From Cercis canadensis (lineage: Eukaryota > Streptophyta > Magnoliopsida > Fabales > Fabaceae): a stretch of DNA of 64,000 nucleotides. Of this stretch, positions 48,236 through 61,099 are shown piece after piece (position 1 is the stretch's first letter; each line of letters begins with the position of its first letter). The DNA is taken from NCBI GenBank assembly GCA_003255065.1, contig QAOA01008473.1:930001-994000 (forward strand), written 5' to 3'. Under the pieces are notes generated by a model. That model ran no database searches. It worked only from the letters and a program-made list of their open reading frames with translations, and was not told where the DNA came from. Both the position numbers and the translations under genes were made by a program.

Positions 48236-49978
48236 GGGTGATTTTGCTATTGAATATTGGAGGTATGTAGACTACAAGTGAAGTAGATAAGCCTAAAAGC
48301 ATGAAATACATGGTCTAATATAAAGGAACGTTGCAGTCCCCAGTCCCCACGCCTTCGTCCCAACAAGAGGGTCCTCCATACGAACTTTTGATAGTTAAAT
48401 TATTGAGATTCCAAAGCCTGGAAAGTGAATTAGCGGCATAGAGAGGCAACAGTGACATTTGGACGGAAGGTCTTGCATCACTTAAAAGGACAAATTTTGA
48501 CCATTATGACTCCATGATATCACTAACTATACTATACATATTGTAGGCTGTGTGCTGCATCTGAGTGCAGAAAATTGTAACTCACCTACCATATATGTAT
48601 TTTTGAAGCATAGATTGTATTACTCTATATATTTTTTCATTTGATATTTGCTTTAAGTTAAACCATTAAGGAAAAGTTGTTTTTCTTGCATGTACAAGTG
48701 AAAAGTGGAAGAAAGTTTGAGTCTCAGATGTGCATGAGTGAGGATTTCATTGGTAGATCTTCAAATTAAGTACACTTATCCGTAATTCTTTCAAAATGCC
48801 ATTTACTGTTATTTGAATGAGGAGAAACCCAAAAACCAAATAAACAAATAAATAACGAGGCTTGTTTAGGAGTGAGGTTGAAGTGTCTTCACCGGACATA
48901 AAATTGAGTTAGAGAGGGGCAAGCATTTCTTGCTTCAATTGGCAGATAACTCACATAAAAAAGAAATGTTGGTCTCTCTCCCACCTTCCTGACTTATGGG
49001 CCAAGACTCGTTATTACTGTTACTATATTATTATTGTGGTTATGGCATACCTTGTGTTTGGTAATGAAATTATCGAAAGAATTTGAGGACCCAATTCGAC
49101 TGAAACAACCTTATATTTCTATTACACCAACATGCCATTCTTCGATTGTAACCACTCACCTGTCTTGCGGCTAGTTTTGGGAATTGACCATGTTTCGCAG
49201 CAACAATCATATTGAACCAAAACTACTAACAATTAAATATGATTCGGCTAGATTAAATTTAGTGCTACTAGCTAATATGATTCGGGTCAATTACATAAGC
49301 GTTCTGGATATATCCATTTTGTCTTAAAACTTACTAAATAACAAGCAAGATTAGCAGTTCGTAACCATTCTTGTGACTCTCAGATGATATAGGCTTTTTT
49401 AGTAATTCAAAGACGAATCTTTTTTTTTTTTTTTTCGTGAGAATTTCAAAGACAAACCTTTGACGGTGATTACTACAGACTGTTTCAATTGCTTCAAGTC
49501 GCCGTTAACTGGGATCTGGAAGGTAAGCCACGTGGCACATGTGACCAAAACTCCCGCCATCCCTCTGAAGTTAAACGGCGTTAGGCACCAAACCAACCAC
49601 AACTCAACAAACAAACAAAACATCGAAAATAAAAAGGCTGCATTCTGATTTCTCATACAAGCCATAGCCAGCAACCACTCTCCTCCCTTTCTCTCTTTCT
49701 AGCTTCGGTTTTTGCATAAAAACGCTGCCGTTCAACCTGTGTCAATGTCCTGACCGTTGATATTGGTCTATGGTTCACATAACCCTGGTGGAGTTGTAGG
49801 AGCCCTTCAACCTTGCAAAGAAAGCAAATTATACATTTTTAGAGGTCTGTGAAACTCACTTCTTTGGCCTCTTTCATTCTCTTAGTTTCATTTTTTTCTG
49901 CTCAGGCTCTTCAACTTTGTTTCCTTCTCTTACGTGAAACTTTCAGGGCTCCTAACTAACACTCCAATTCCTAGATTA
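48236..49978. other. Intergenic and promoter stretch of the UXT gene
   Basis: No gene is seen. Bases 49500-49700 contain CACGTGG (near 49530) and repeated AAC-rich tracts that suit a promoter or leader. A poly-T run lies near 49420-49435. A T-rich stretch with TTTTTCTGCTCAG near 49890-49906 could be an intron acceptor in the leader. Confidence 0.5.
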
Positions 49979-50002
49979 ATGCATCCCTTGGTCTTGTACT
50001 AA
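49979..50002 (+). CDS. Upstream open reading frame before the UXT start
   Basis: An ATG at 49979 opens a seven-codon frame (MHPLVLY, stop TAA at 50000-50002) that ends 48 bases before the main ATG. If the transcript includes it, it could lower translation of the transporter. No conservation data are available here. Confidence 0.35.
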   Translation: MHPLVLY

Positions 50003-50049
50003 AATTAGTGTTGAAAAATATGTTAAGGACAGAACTTTTTGGAGCAAAG

Positions 50050-51732
50050 ATGGGAGAAATGTCAAGCTACCAATTGGGTGTTATTGGTGCCCTGTTCCTC
50101 TCAGTGGCCTCCTCTGTCTCCATTGTCATCTGCAACAAGGCTTTGATGAGCAATCTTGGCTTCCCTTTTGGTAATTGTCATTTTATGTCCTCTTCAAAAA
50201 ATTTAAATAAGCATTAGTTATTAAAAATTAATGTATTAGTATTTGTTCCAACTTTTTTTTTTTGGTTAAATTTGTGCAGCCACAACGCTTACTAGTTGGC
50301 ATCTTATGGTCACATTTTGCACCCTTCATGCGGCTCAGCGCTTCAATTTTTTCGAGCCCAAATCCATTGACATGAAGACCGTAATGCTTTTTGGCATCTT
50401 AAATGGCATCTCCATTGGACTTCTCAACTTAAGCCTTGGTTTCAATTCCATTGGATTCTATCAGGTTTACTTCAATCTTTCATATCTTCAATGTTTAAAA
50501 CCTCGTGTGTTTTAATGTTGCTATTTGGGATTATTCATTTTGCAGATGACAAAACTTGCAATCATACCATTCACGGTATTGCTGGAAACTCTGTTCCTCA
50601 AGAAGCAGTTCAGGTAACACATTTTGAAAAAAAAAAAAAAAAAANTTTAAAAAAAAAAAAAAAAAAAACTACAGAGAATATTATTCAAACAAAACAATAC
50701 TATATATAACCTTTTTGCTACATGTTACAGCCAAAAAATAAAGTTGTCTCTCTTCCTCTTATTGGTTGGAGTTGGCATTGCCTCTATCACAGACCTCCAG
50801 CTCAATTTTGTTGGAACCATTCTTTCCCTTCTAGCTATCGCAACAACATGTGTTGGCCAAATTGTATCCTTTAGTACTGCTCACTTTTCCTGTTGTGGTT
50901 ACTAGTAATTAATTGTGCTGTCTTAGACTACTCAATTCAATTTAAGAAGAGGATGTTGTTGATTCTTAATCTCATGCACAATCAGCTGACAAACACAATA
51001 CAGAAGAAGCTTAATGTCTCTTCCACTCAACTGCTCTACCATTCTGCTCCCTTCCAAGCAGCAATTTTATTTGTTTCAGGCCCTTTGGTGGATCAGTTTC
51101 TCACCAAGAAAAATGTCTTTGCCCACAAATATTCTCCTATAGTCTTGGTAATACCAAATACTATCCTTCAATCTGTTAAATATACATAATCCTTTTATAT
51201 GATTGACAATTTCAAGTGCATTTTTTGCCCCCCCTTTTTTCAGGTATTTATCATTCTGTCCTGCTTGATATCTGTTTCCGTAAACTTCAGTACTTTTCTA
51301 GTAATAGGCAAAACATCTCCTGTAACATATCAAGTGCTAGGCCATCTGAAGACGTGCCTTGTTCTTGCATTTGGCTACACATTACTCCATGACCCCTTCA
51401 CTGAGAGGAACATCATTGGGATACTCATTGCTATTTGCGGTATGGGCTTGTATTCTTATTTCTGCACCCAGGAGAACAAAAAGAAACAGTTAGTTGATCT
51501 TTCATTGGCATCACAGGTATTTATGTTCTTCTCTCTCTCTCTCTCTCTCTCTCTTATTTGGCTGCTTATCGTCTTAATTTTTCATCTAGAGTTTTATAAG
51601 AATTCATTTATTCTTCATTCTTCACAGGTTAAAGATAAAGATAGCTCACCACTTTTGGCCGTGAAAAACATGTCTCATCAAGAAAAAGAAAGTCTTGAGC
51701 CTAAGAAATCTACCAAGAACTCTCTTGTCTGA
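50050..51732 (+). CDS. UXT1: UDP-xylose transporter (UXT type, nucleotide-sugar/triose-phosphate translocator family)
   Basis: There are seven exons: 50050-50170, 50280-50464, 50546-50613, 50731-50863, 50986-51147, 51244-51516 and 51628-51732 (1,047 bp, 348 aa). UXT proteins are Golgi/ER antiporters that bring UDP-xylose into the lumen for xylan and other xylosylated glycans. The start MGEMSSYQLGVIGALFLSV, then SIVICNKALMSNLGFPFATT, LTSWHLMVTFCTLHAA, SLGFNSIGFYQMTKLAIIPF, LTNTIQKKLNV and GKTSPVTYQVLGHLKTCL are typical of UXT1-3. About ten membrane segments are expected for the family. An in-frame ATG at 50020 would add ten residues; 50050 is chosen to match the Arabidopsis start. The tail after residue 310 is hydrophilic with K and S runs and is spliced in a last small exon. 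The symbol UXT1 rests on similarity plus position beside DUF707 and PH-START. Confidence 0.92.
50629..50667 (+). other. Undetermined base in a poly-A run (assembly join) in UXT intron 3
   Basis: An N at 50645 is flanked by long A runs, and a TTT lies directly after it. It is intronic; the real length of the run is unknown. Confidence 0.9.
51530..51553 (+). repeat. CT microsatellite in UXT intron 6
   Basis: This is a run of about 12 CT units 14 bases after the exon 6 donor. Confidence 0.9.
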
Positions 51733-53672
51733 GGGAATAGACGATGTGATTAAAGGTTTCTTGTATTTTGGGTTCTTTCTACTTTGATGAGTGTAAATCA
51801 ATTTTTGTTTAATAAGATTCTCATAATTGTAAGTCAGTAAATTCCCTTCACCAACCATAGCAAGTTTAGCTTTCATAACACCCTATTCCATATTTTATTG
51901 TTCTTGTTCTATGTTAATAAAAAAGATAGACCATTAATTTGAGGTTTATCAGTATATTGTTTTCAGTATTTCCCATCGTTTTTTGGACAAATCCTGCACT
52001 ATTATTGAACCTGAGAAGGAGATGCAGGTAAAATTCATGGTAAATTAAATCTTTTTGACACGGTAATTTAAAGAGTAAAAACTCTGACCTCAACATTTGT
52101 GATTTAATTTAATTTACAATGTAAATCCAATACATGGGCCTCTTGCCTTTTGTTTTCAAGGCAAGCCCCAAAAAGAGGAGTTGGCCATTTAAGTACAGAA
52201 AACTTTAGCAAACCAAACCATAGCGGATAACTGCCCGAGTTTGTGGGCCTCGTTAAATTCTCCACAGACAAAAGCTATTGTATCCTGCAGGAGTCCACAG
52301 AGGTCTACGAAAATTATATATTTTATATATAATAATCATATAGTTGAAAATATATTTTTATTATTTTATTATGTGAATGACCTAATTAAACATATAGGAT
52401 ATCTAATATTTTATCATTAGAGTATCTTTGAGACACTTTTTCCATATTTTAGTTTTATCTATCATTATCTTAATTCAAAATATTGTCTAAATAAAATATA
52501 CACTAATATTTTAGTAGACGCTTTTTTTCTTATTTTAGTAATATCTATAGCAATCTTCAGTAAAAATATTGTATAAATATAGGAGGTTTTTAATATATTT
52601 TTTGTATTTATGTAATATTGCATACTACTTGAGAATAATCAATATGTAAATGACATGCGTACAGATTAATTATTTTTAAGTTTGTTTAAAAAAATAAAAT
52701 AAATTATATTTATATCCAATAAAATATAAAAATTACATATGTTTGTTACATTATTGTAATATGATATATTTATATGGTATCATAGAATTTTAATAAATAT
52801 AATATATACAATAATATTATTAAGAATTTTCTTTTTTTTTGTTGTTAAATTTTTTAATTAAGACAATATATGAGAATGAAGATTCTTAATCTCAATATTT
52901 TAAGAAATTTATAAATTAATTATATTATATGTGCAATTGTATATGAGAATTTTTTAATTTTTTTTCACTGATAATTTGTATGCATGAAAAAAGTGTACCC
53001 TTGGATAACTATAGGTTTAATTACAAAATTACCCCTGTGACAATTATACTACACTACATCCATCACAAATATGAATTGGCGAGCTTACTCAAACCCGAAA
53101 TAAATGAAAAATAAATCAGATTTAGTTTTCACTTTTGGCAATTAAATCAAATATCATGCAAGAGCGAGACCATAATCTATATTAGGAAAGAATAAACACA
53201 AGAAAATAAAGAGAAGAAGGGAATCACTGGGGAGAGAGTGCATTCTGCTTTATGCATAGGAGATAAGGGCAATAAAGTCATTTAAATCTGTATTACTTGG
53301 CAGGCAATCTTTGTCTCATTATGGTGCAGTCCACCAATTCAGTTGCTCACAAGGCAGAGAGGGACACAGACAGAGGGAGGGAACGAGGGAGGTTTTACCT
53401 GCAATTCCGAAGACTTGCCTCTCAATATATAATTGATTCTCTGTATCCCTTAGCTGGGATCAGAGGATCACCATCTCCTCCCACTTCCATCTTTTTCTTT
53501 TTTCTTTTTTAGTTTTTACTCTGTAAATGAATGATTAGATTCGCTGTAAGTAGTGAAAACCGACAAGAGGGATCGGGATTCAATTGTGCGTGGGATTTAT
53601 GATTCTGATAATAGATATCAAAGGCTTCTGAAGAACTGGGTTTTGTTTTTTTCAGTATTAAGGGTTTCTAAT
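51733..53672. other. Intergenic stretch and 5' leader of the PH-START gene
   Basis: No gene is seen. Bases 52310-52990 are extremely AT-rich with many ATATTT-type words but no clear repeat ends. From about 53330 the sequence becomes purine-rich (GACACAGACAGAGGGAGGG) and is probably leader. Short upstream ATG frames occur in the leader, for example ATGAATGATTAG at 53527. Confidence 0.55.
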
Positions 53673-56600
53673 ATGGGTTCGTCGCAAAACGATGGAACAA
53701 TGGAAGGGTGGTTGTATCTCATTCGCTCTAACCGGTTTGGACTGCAATTCTCGCGAAAGCGTTACTTCGTCCTCGAGGGTCACCATCTAAAGAGTTTCAA
53801 ATCTGTTCCCAGTTCAACCAATGAGGTTCAAGCTCCTCGATGTCTTTGCATTCTTGTTTGATGCTGTCCTTGGCTCTGCATTTGAGTTTTGGTTCTTGCC
53901 GAAACGCAAATGAAGTTGAATAACTTGTTTTTACGTTTGCGTTATCTTTTCCTTCTCTTTGATAAATTATATTATTTTGATTTCATGCTTTATCTACAAT
54001 CTCGTTTTTGTTCCTCATGTGTCTAGTTTGGGATTTCCAGCGGCTGTCTATTCGTTGTTTCATAGTAGATAGCACTGATTGACGGGTAGGATTAGAATGG
54101 AATAGGGTTTAATTAGTTGAGTGATTGGGCTGTTGTTCGAGTTTGTTTAGAATAACATGCTGGAAATTTAAATTGGTGTGCTCTAAGAATTGAACCTATT
54201 CCAGAGTCTGCTATACAGATTTATTCTCTCAGACGATGCCGGCAGCATGATATTCATCACACCAACTATGTATAGCCATTTCGATAGAGCTCTTTCAATG
54301 TAGTAGCCACTTTGAAATGCTTTCTATTATGTTGACCTGGAATGCTTTTCTTGACGATTTTATTTTATCAAAAGAATGTTGAACGTCTAATGCCCAAATT
54401 GTAATCCCCCTCACCCACAAAAGAAAATTAGGGTCGACCTCGGTGATCAAATTCATAAACTAGGCATGTAATTATATCCTGATGAATGCACACATCATCG
54501 TCTTGTGTGATCTCCTATAAGGAAATGAAACCTTTTTTGTTTGTTTGTCTGTTTTTTTTTTTTTTCTTTTTCAGGATCCTATTAAAAGCGCTATTATAGA
54601 TTCTTGTATTCGGGTCATGGACAATGGGAGGGAGAGCATTAACAGAAAAGTATGAGCACTATCTCCTTTATTCTTCTTCTTTCTAAATGTCAATATATGT
54701 CTTAATTTTATGTTCAAACCAGTATGGTCAAGCGACATGTGCATAATGGTAATTCTGTGTCCATTGCAGGTATTCTTCTTATTCACACTTTATAACACTT
54801 CAAATCACAGTGATCATTTAAAGGTAAGGCGACTATAAAAATGCTGGGTTTTTTTTTTAAACTTTATTGTTAAATATTGAAACATAAATATTATAGTTAG
54901 GAGCAAGCCGTCCTGAAGAAGCAGCAAGATGGATTCAGTCATTTAAGGAAGCATCTTTAAAGGTACAGGATCTCTAATATTTTCAGTCTACTATGGAACT
55001 GTTTTACTGAAGAAAGAGACTAATGCTATATGTCCAGGGAGCCCCTGAACTAGGAGATAATGTTGTTGCTTGTTCTAAGAGGAGATGGCAGTCCTTTAGG
55101 TAGAGTAACTTAAATTTTCATCTGATGTATTAATGAATTGTGCGCAGAAGAATTAGTCAAGTTGTCTGAAATTAGTTCTTATTTTCTTGCTATGTTCTCT
55201 TGATATATTCATTGCATGACCCTTAATCCTTTTAATGGTTCTGTGCTTACAGACTAAGTGGTTCTACCAGTAGAAGTCACTCAAATTCTATAGACTGGAC
55301 TCTATGTTCTTCTACACATTCAGATCCTATCACATCTGATGTTGTTGCCCCTTCACCTTGGACAATATTTGGTTGCCAAAATGGTAAAATTCCATTTTAG
55401 TATATTTTTTTTGAGGTAGCTGAAAACTTTGTATTCAGATTTATTTGGTATGCAGGTTTACGATTATTCAAGGAAGCTAAAGATAGGGATTCACATGGGA
55501 AGGTTGGTAGGATTTGTGTTCAGCAATTTTTGGTTTATAGAAGAATTTGAATTGTTGAATGTGGTTCTATCTCCAGAAGAGGGATGATCATCCGGCGATA
55601 ATGGCTGTGGGCGTGGTTGATGGAAGTTCAGAAGCCATTTTTCAGACTCTTATGTTGCTTGGTCCTTCAAGATCAGAGTAAGTGCATTACACACACTGGA
55701 AATTTTTCTTCCTTACAGTAACTCCGGTTTTCTGCTTCTTGACTTAATTTTCTAATTCTTCTGTGTAGCATTTTAAATTGTGCAAGCACAGTATTCCACT
55801 ACTGCACGATTTACTTAGGCAGGATTATATTATGGAAGTTCTAAACTGGACATTGAAGAGGGTGGCATTTAGTTTTTGGGTCAATCATCATGCCCATAGA
55901 CTGAGAGAAAAGAAAGGGCTTTGTTTGAGAAAATAGTTTATAGAAATTGGGCCACAGTATTAAATGTAAAAATTTCAATTAGGTGCAAATTAAACATAAT
56001 CATAGGTATTGTAGGTTTTGGCTAAGTGGAAGGTGATTAGTACAGTTATTTTGATTGAACCAGCACCCTCTAGAGTGTAGATAGTTCTTTTAACCCTGGT
56101 TATCAAGTCTTTTGCATAATCATATTATTAAGCTTATTACCATTACCATCGTAAATTGGCTTGCAGATGGGATTTCTGTTTCTACAAGGGGAATGTGGTT
56201 GAGCACCTGGATGGTCACACTGACATTATTCATAAGCAGCTGTATGGTGATTGGTTGCCTTGGTAAGATTCAAGCCCTCAGTGTTAATCACGTACCACTA
56301 CTTGTTTGAGGCAGTTACCTTCCTGTCTTTCCCTACTGACAGTACTATTCTTGGCATATCATGCTTTACAGGGGAGTGAAACCAAGAGATCTGTTGTTGC
56401 GACGTTATTGGAGGAGAGAAGATGGTGGAACCTACGGTAGTAATTATTTCTGGGCAAAACTGGTCGAATATATATGTACACAAATACTATATGAATGAAA
56501 GTAACTTCTTTTGGTTTCTATTGTCACAGTTATCCTTTACCATTCCATGTTTCATAAGAAGTGTCCCTCCCAGAAAGGCTATGTCCGTGCCTGCCTTAAA

Positions 56601-59600
56601 AGTAATGTATGCTTAAATTTTATTATTCTATTCTAGTTAATATTGGCAATTTTGAATCATACATGCCTTTCTTTTAATCATCTTTATTTTCTTGCATTAC
56701 TTTATCAATGACTGTTACCATCCTATTCAATTCATATATGCTTCTAGATTCCTGAATTTGTTCTTTTAGATCTGCTTGTGTCTATCAAGTTGCTAGTTAA
56801 ACAGCTGAGATGGAGAGTTACAGATGAAAACAGTCAGATAATGACAGCTTACATTCTCTTGCAGGTGGAGGTTATGTTATATCACCTGTGAACAAAGGGA
56901 AGCAATCAGTTGTCAAGCATATGCTTGCTATTGATTGGAAATTCTGGAAGTCTTATCTAAGATCTTCTTCGGCCCGTTCCATAACCATTAAAATGCTTGG
57001 GAGAGTTGCAGGTATTCTTCTTTTGTTGATAAAATTGTTTTAATGGACATGACTATTATACACCTACATTTATTTCATATCTCTGGGTATTTTATTTACT
57101 ACATAGGATGATTAGGATTCTATATTATATTTTACTTATTACTTACTCTTGCATTTTCAGCATTACGGGAGTTATTTAGAGCTAGACTAGGAAATTCTTC
57201 TTCGTCTGATTATTCATCCAGAGAGTTTACAAGAAACATTGGCTTTAGTCAGAGTGAAGGAGACAGCAATATTGATATCCAAACACAGACAAGGAATGAG
57301 AACACTAGTGATAACATCGCTGGAGAAGTAGATCAAATGCAATCAGAGCATGCCAGCCTTGTTAGTCTAAATGATGCTGATGATGAATTTTTTGATGTTC
57401 CAGAGCCATCAGATTGTGATGATTCAGACAATGGATGGATGTCTGATTGTAGTCACAAGAAGTCTCAGGTAAAGGAATGAAATGATCAAATTAAACTAAA
57501 AATAAGGAATTCCTCTTAGATATTTCTGTCAATTTATATTTGTTATTGGTTAATCAGTGCCACAAATGGGCTGTAAAATGCCATTAATTGTTCTCAGTTC
57601 TGTGTATCTTGGGTTAATCAAAAACTGTGCTTTACTATTCCTAACAGTTAGACAACGCCACCCATATACTGTCAAATATCATTAGCAACTCTTAGTTCTG
57701 AATTCTTTTTGAAGCCATAAACTTGTAAAATAGTCAAAGAGTTGTCTGCTCCAAAATCTAAAACTAAGACTTAACTAATTGTTTATGAGTTTCCCTCTGG
57801 TATGATTCCAGAAACCAGAAGATGAATTCTTCAGATCGTGGGGCAACAATCAAAATCCATCCTAGGAAGTGGATTAGTGCACATATGCATGTTCTTTAAT
57901 ATCCTTCACTAATCTGTCTGCCCTTCTTATTTCCATACCCAGAAATATGTAAACTTAAGAAAATGCTCTTTCATCTCAAATTCTAAGACCTAGGAGCTGT
58001 CGAACAGAGAGCCTCTGGCATTGACTGCATTCTCTTAGACAGTCATTATGTTTCTCTATGTCATTATATTGTAGATAACATTCAAGGAATAAACAATGAC
58101 ACAAGACACAACATATGTGTTCTTCAGAAAATTCATGGATGTGAACTTACAAGTTTCAGTAATTCAAGAAGTCATGATCTTTTCAACAGTGAATTTTCTT
58201 TGATCATTTACTGAAAAGTAATTCACAATAGAAGAACTTCCTATTACATGTTTAATTCTGATGTTTGTGCATTTTCTTCCCCTCTCTCATTTTCTGCTGC
58301 TGGTTTTGTATGCATGTTCTTAGATGGTTTATATGTAATGTTATGCATTGTTCACATAATCTAGAAGTTTAGCTTTTAATATTGTCAAGACTCATTATTA
58401 GGTGCTTATTTGCAAGCATGCTCACAATTGTGCATGACATTCCAATTGGTGCAGTCCACATGAAGGGCACATCTGGGCATATTGAAAATGCATGCCCACC
58501 TCCCCTCACATCATCCCTTGTCCTTTTATCTCTTTGCACTTTGCTTGATTTGGTGTCTCCATTTGGTCTTGTGAATTTGAGAATTTCAGGATATTCGTCA
58601 CCCAAAGCTATCAACTGCTGCTAGTTTTGTGAAAAGATTGCATGAACTTGCAGGTAATTAGTTTTTTTTTTGATGGCATATCAGAAGTAGCCATGATTTT
58701 GTTTCTTCTATGATTAACAATGCTGAGACAATACACTGCAGTTCAGAAGAGGGGTTATGTGGACTTACAAGAGATGGTCAGGGAAGAAAGTATTTCATGC
58801 TGCAATGGGTCCACTCTTCCGAAAGATCCGACTTGTACATTACTTTGCAGTTGGACAGAAGCAGATCCTTCTACTTTTCTTATTCGTGGAGAAAATTATC
58901 TGGAAGACCGCTTGAAGGTATAAGCAGCAACAATTAATGAAACAAAATTACACAGTAGGGAAAATATCTGTTTGTTTGCTTCATAATATGTCCACGCCAG
59001 CTCTGCATTTGGCCTGTGGTTGAAGGCAGTACTTCTTTTTATATCATCTTCTTCCACCCTTTGTTACTTCTGTACTCTTTCATAGATTAACTGAGTGCCA
59101 GATTTTGTCTCTGGCTTCTACGTTTACATGGTTCATAGAAATATAGTTAAAGTAGTGCTTATTTTTTCTCAAACATTCCCATGCATTTAAATTAAAAGTG
59201 AAATTACAGTCTGAAGTGCCAGTTCTTATCTTATACATATTCTTCCGTGCTACTAATTACTAGGTTAAGGCAAAGGGAACCTTGATGCAAATGGTTGCTG
59301 CAGATTGGCTGAGATCTGACAAGCGGGAAGATGATCTTGGTGGCCGTCCTGGGAGTATTGTGCAGGTTTACCTTTGACTATGCTTTAATGGTTCTTGACA
59401 TTAGTCATGTTCAGTCATTGCATTAACAACTTGTGATTCATATATAAAAAAATTTCATGACTTTTTTGTCTACAGAAATATGCAGCACAGGGTGGGCAGG
59501 AGTTCTTCTTCATTGTAAACATTCAGGTTAATTAGTGTTTTTCTGTTTATATAGTTCTGACATAAAATTTTACATAATAACACTAATGAACATGTTTATA

Positions 59601-61099
59601 TGATCCAGGTTCCTGGTTCAACAACATATAACCTCGCACTATACTATATGATGAATACCCCAGTGGAAGATGCTCCTTTGCTAGAGAGTTTCATCAAGGG
59701 TGATGATGCGTATAGAAATTCAAGATTTAAACTTATACCATACATATCTAAGGTTAGTAGACTTTATCATCGGTGCAGTCTGCTATATTTGCAGCATGAT
59801 AACTGTATATACCATTGCTGAGGGATCAGTCTTTCCCTTTTCCACTAGTCCACTTTATTGCAAATTACAAAAGAACAAGTTAATAATATATCAACCTTTT
59901 CTCAGTTACTAGAAACTGTATAGATTGAATCCCCAATAATCATGCAGTCAATCTGAACTCTCTGATTTTCCTCCATTCAGCCTTCCTCCTGACATAATTG
60001 CGTGTTTATAGAAATATTCTGTTTGGTGGGAAATGTGCTCTATTTTCTCATGGGTTCAGTGATTGGCTTGGTTTCTCATAATTACTCAATTTTAAGTGTT
60101 GCGCTATATATTAGAAGCCCTGATCCACAATAACCTCAGCCTGAGATATAAGAAAGATTTATGGAGGTTTTGTTGTGCAGGATCATTTGTATGACTTATT
60201 TCATCTATGATACATATTAAGAGGCAATCTCTATTCTGTGTTACTCAACCCATTTTTTTTGTTTGTCTAGCTCTTGGATTATGAGTGTTGACAATATTGT
60301 TTTCAGGGTTCATGGATAGTTAAGCAAAGTGTGGGCAAGAAGGCATGTCTTATTGGCCAGGCACTGGAAATCAATTATTTCCAGGGAAAGAACTATTTGG
60401 AGGTAAATCTGGCATTAATAGTTAGATCATTTATGAAATCACATCTCATTAAGAGTATTTAGATAGCAAGCATAAAGATATCGTTGTTGTTAGAATGTTC
60501 TTCTCTGCCTTGGTGTGGTATGTGGAGCTAATTTTAAACAGAAAGAGACTGGAGTCACTGGATTTAAGAAAGGACGCTCAAGGGACATGCATCAAACAAT
60601 TAACTCTGGATCTTCTTATTTTATGCTTGTTTTGAAATTATAACTTTCTTTTCAGCTTGGAATTGATATTGGATCATCAACTGTTGCAAGAGGAGTTGTC
60701 AGTCTTGTCCTTGGGTACCTTAACAATCTGGTTATTGAGATGGCATTTTTGGTACAGGTAAAATGTTCTAGCTATGACAACAGTCCTCCTCCGTATTGTT
60801 TTGGGCTAGAAATTGTTGCAATTGCATAGCATTGCAAATTCTCTGATTTTTGGACAAAGCTGTGCATTTGTCTGAGATAAATCAGTATACTTCTATTTCA
60901 TGCGTGATTTTGTGAAAGCCTCTTTTTATAAATGACAATGTCATGGCCTTTTCAACTGATTTTGTTATCCTATGCTCATGTCAAAATGCCAACATCTCTT
61001 GCTCAGGGAAACACTCCAGAGGAGCTCCCGGAGTTTCTTCTTGGAACCTGCCGCCTTAACCATCTGGATGCTTCCAAATCAGTTTTATTGAAACCATGA
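53673..61099 (+). CDS. PH-START-EDR2_C (DUF1336) lipid-binding protein, EDR2-like
   Basis: There are twenty-one exons: 53673-53825, 54575-54649, 54770-54823, 54897-54962, 55038-55099, 55253-55383, 55456-55502, 55577-55677, 56167-56262, 56372-56436, 56530-56601, 56865-57011, 57161-57468, 58590-58653, 58742-58917, 59264-59365, 59476-59526, 59609-59752, 60307-60402, 60656-60757 and 61007-61099 (2,205 bp, 734 aa). A PH domain (about 10-115) opens with MEGWLYLIRSNRFGLQFSRK. A START domain follows (about 190-400; MAVGVVDGSSEAIFQTLM, GGYVISPVNKGKQSVVKHML). An acidic linker rich in D and S (about 415-460) leads to the EDR2_C/DUF1336 domain (about 500-720; KLSTAASFVKRLHELAV, FFFIVNIQVPGSTTYNLALY, GSWIVKQSVGKKACLIGQAL, LGIDIGSSTVARGVVSLVLG). 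EDR2 in Arabidopsis binds phosphoinositides and restrains defence-related cell death. This paralogue is closest, from memory, to At2g28320, whose role is less clear. It probably acts at membranes as a lipid sensor or carrier. Confidence 0.93.

Noticed and set aside
53553-53672. In-frame extension upstream of the PH-START gene
   Set aside because: It begins with GTG, not ATG, and the family starts just before the MEGWLYL block; 53673 is the better start.
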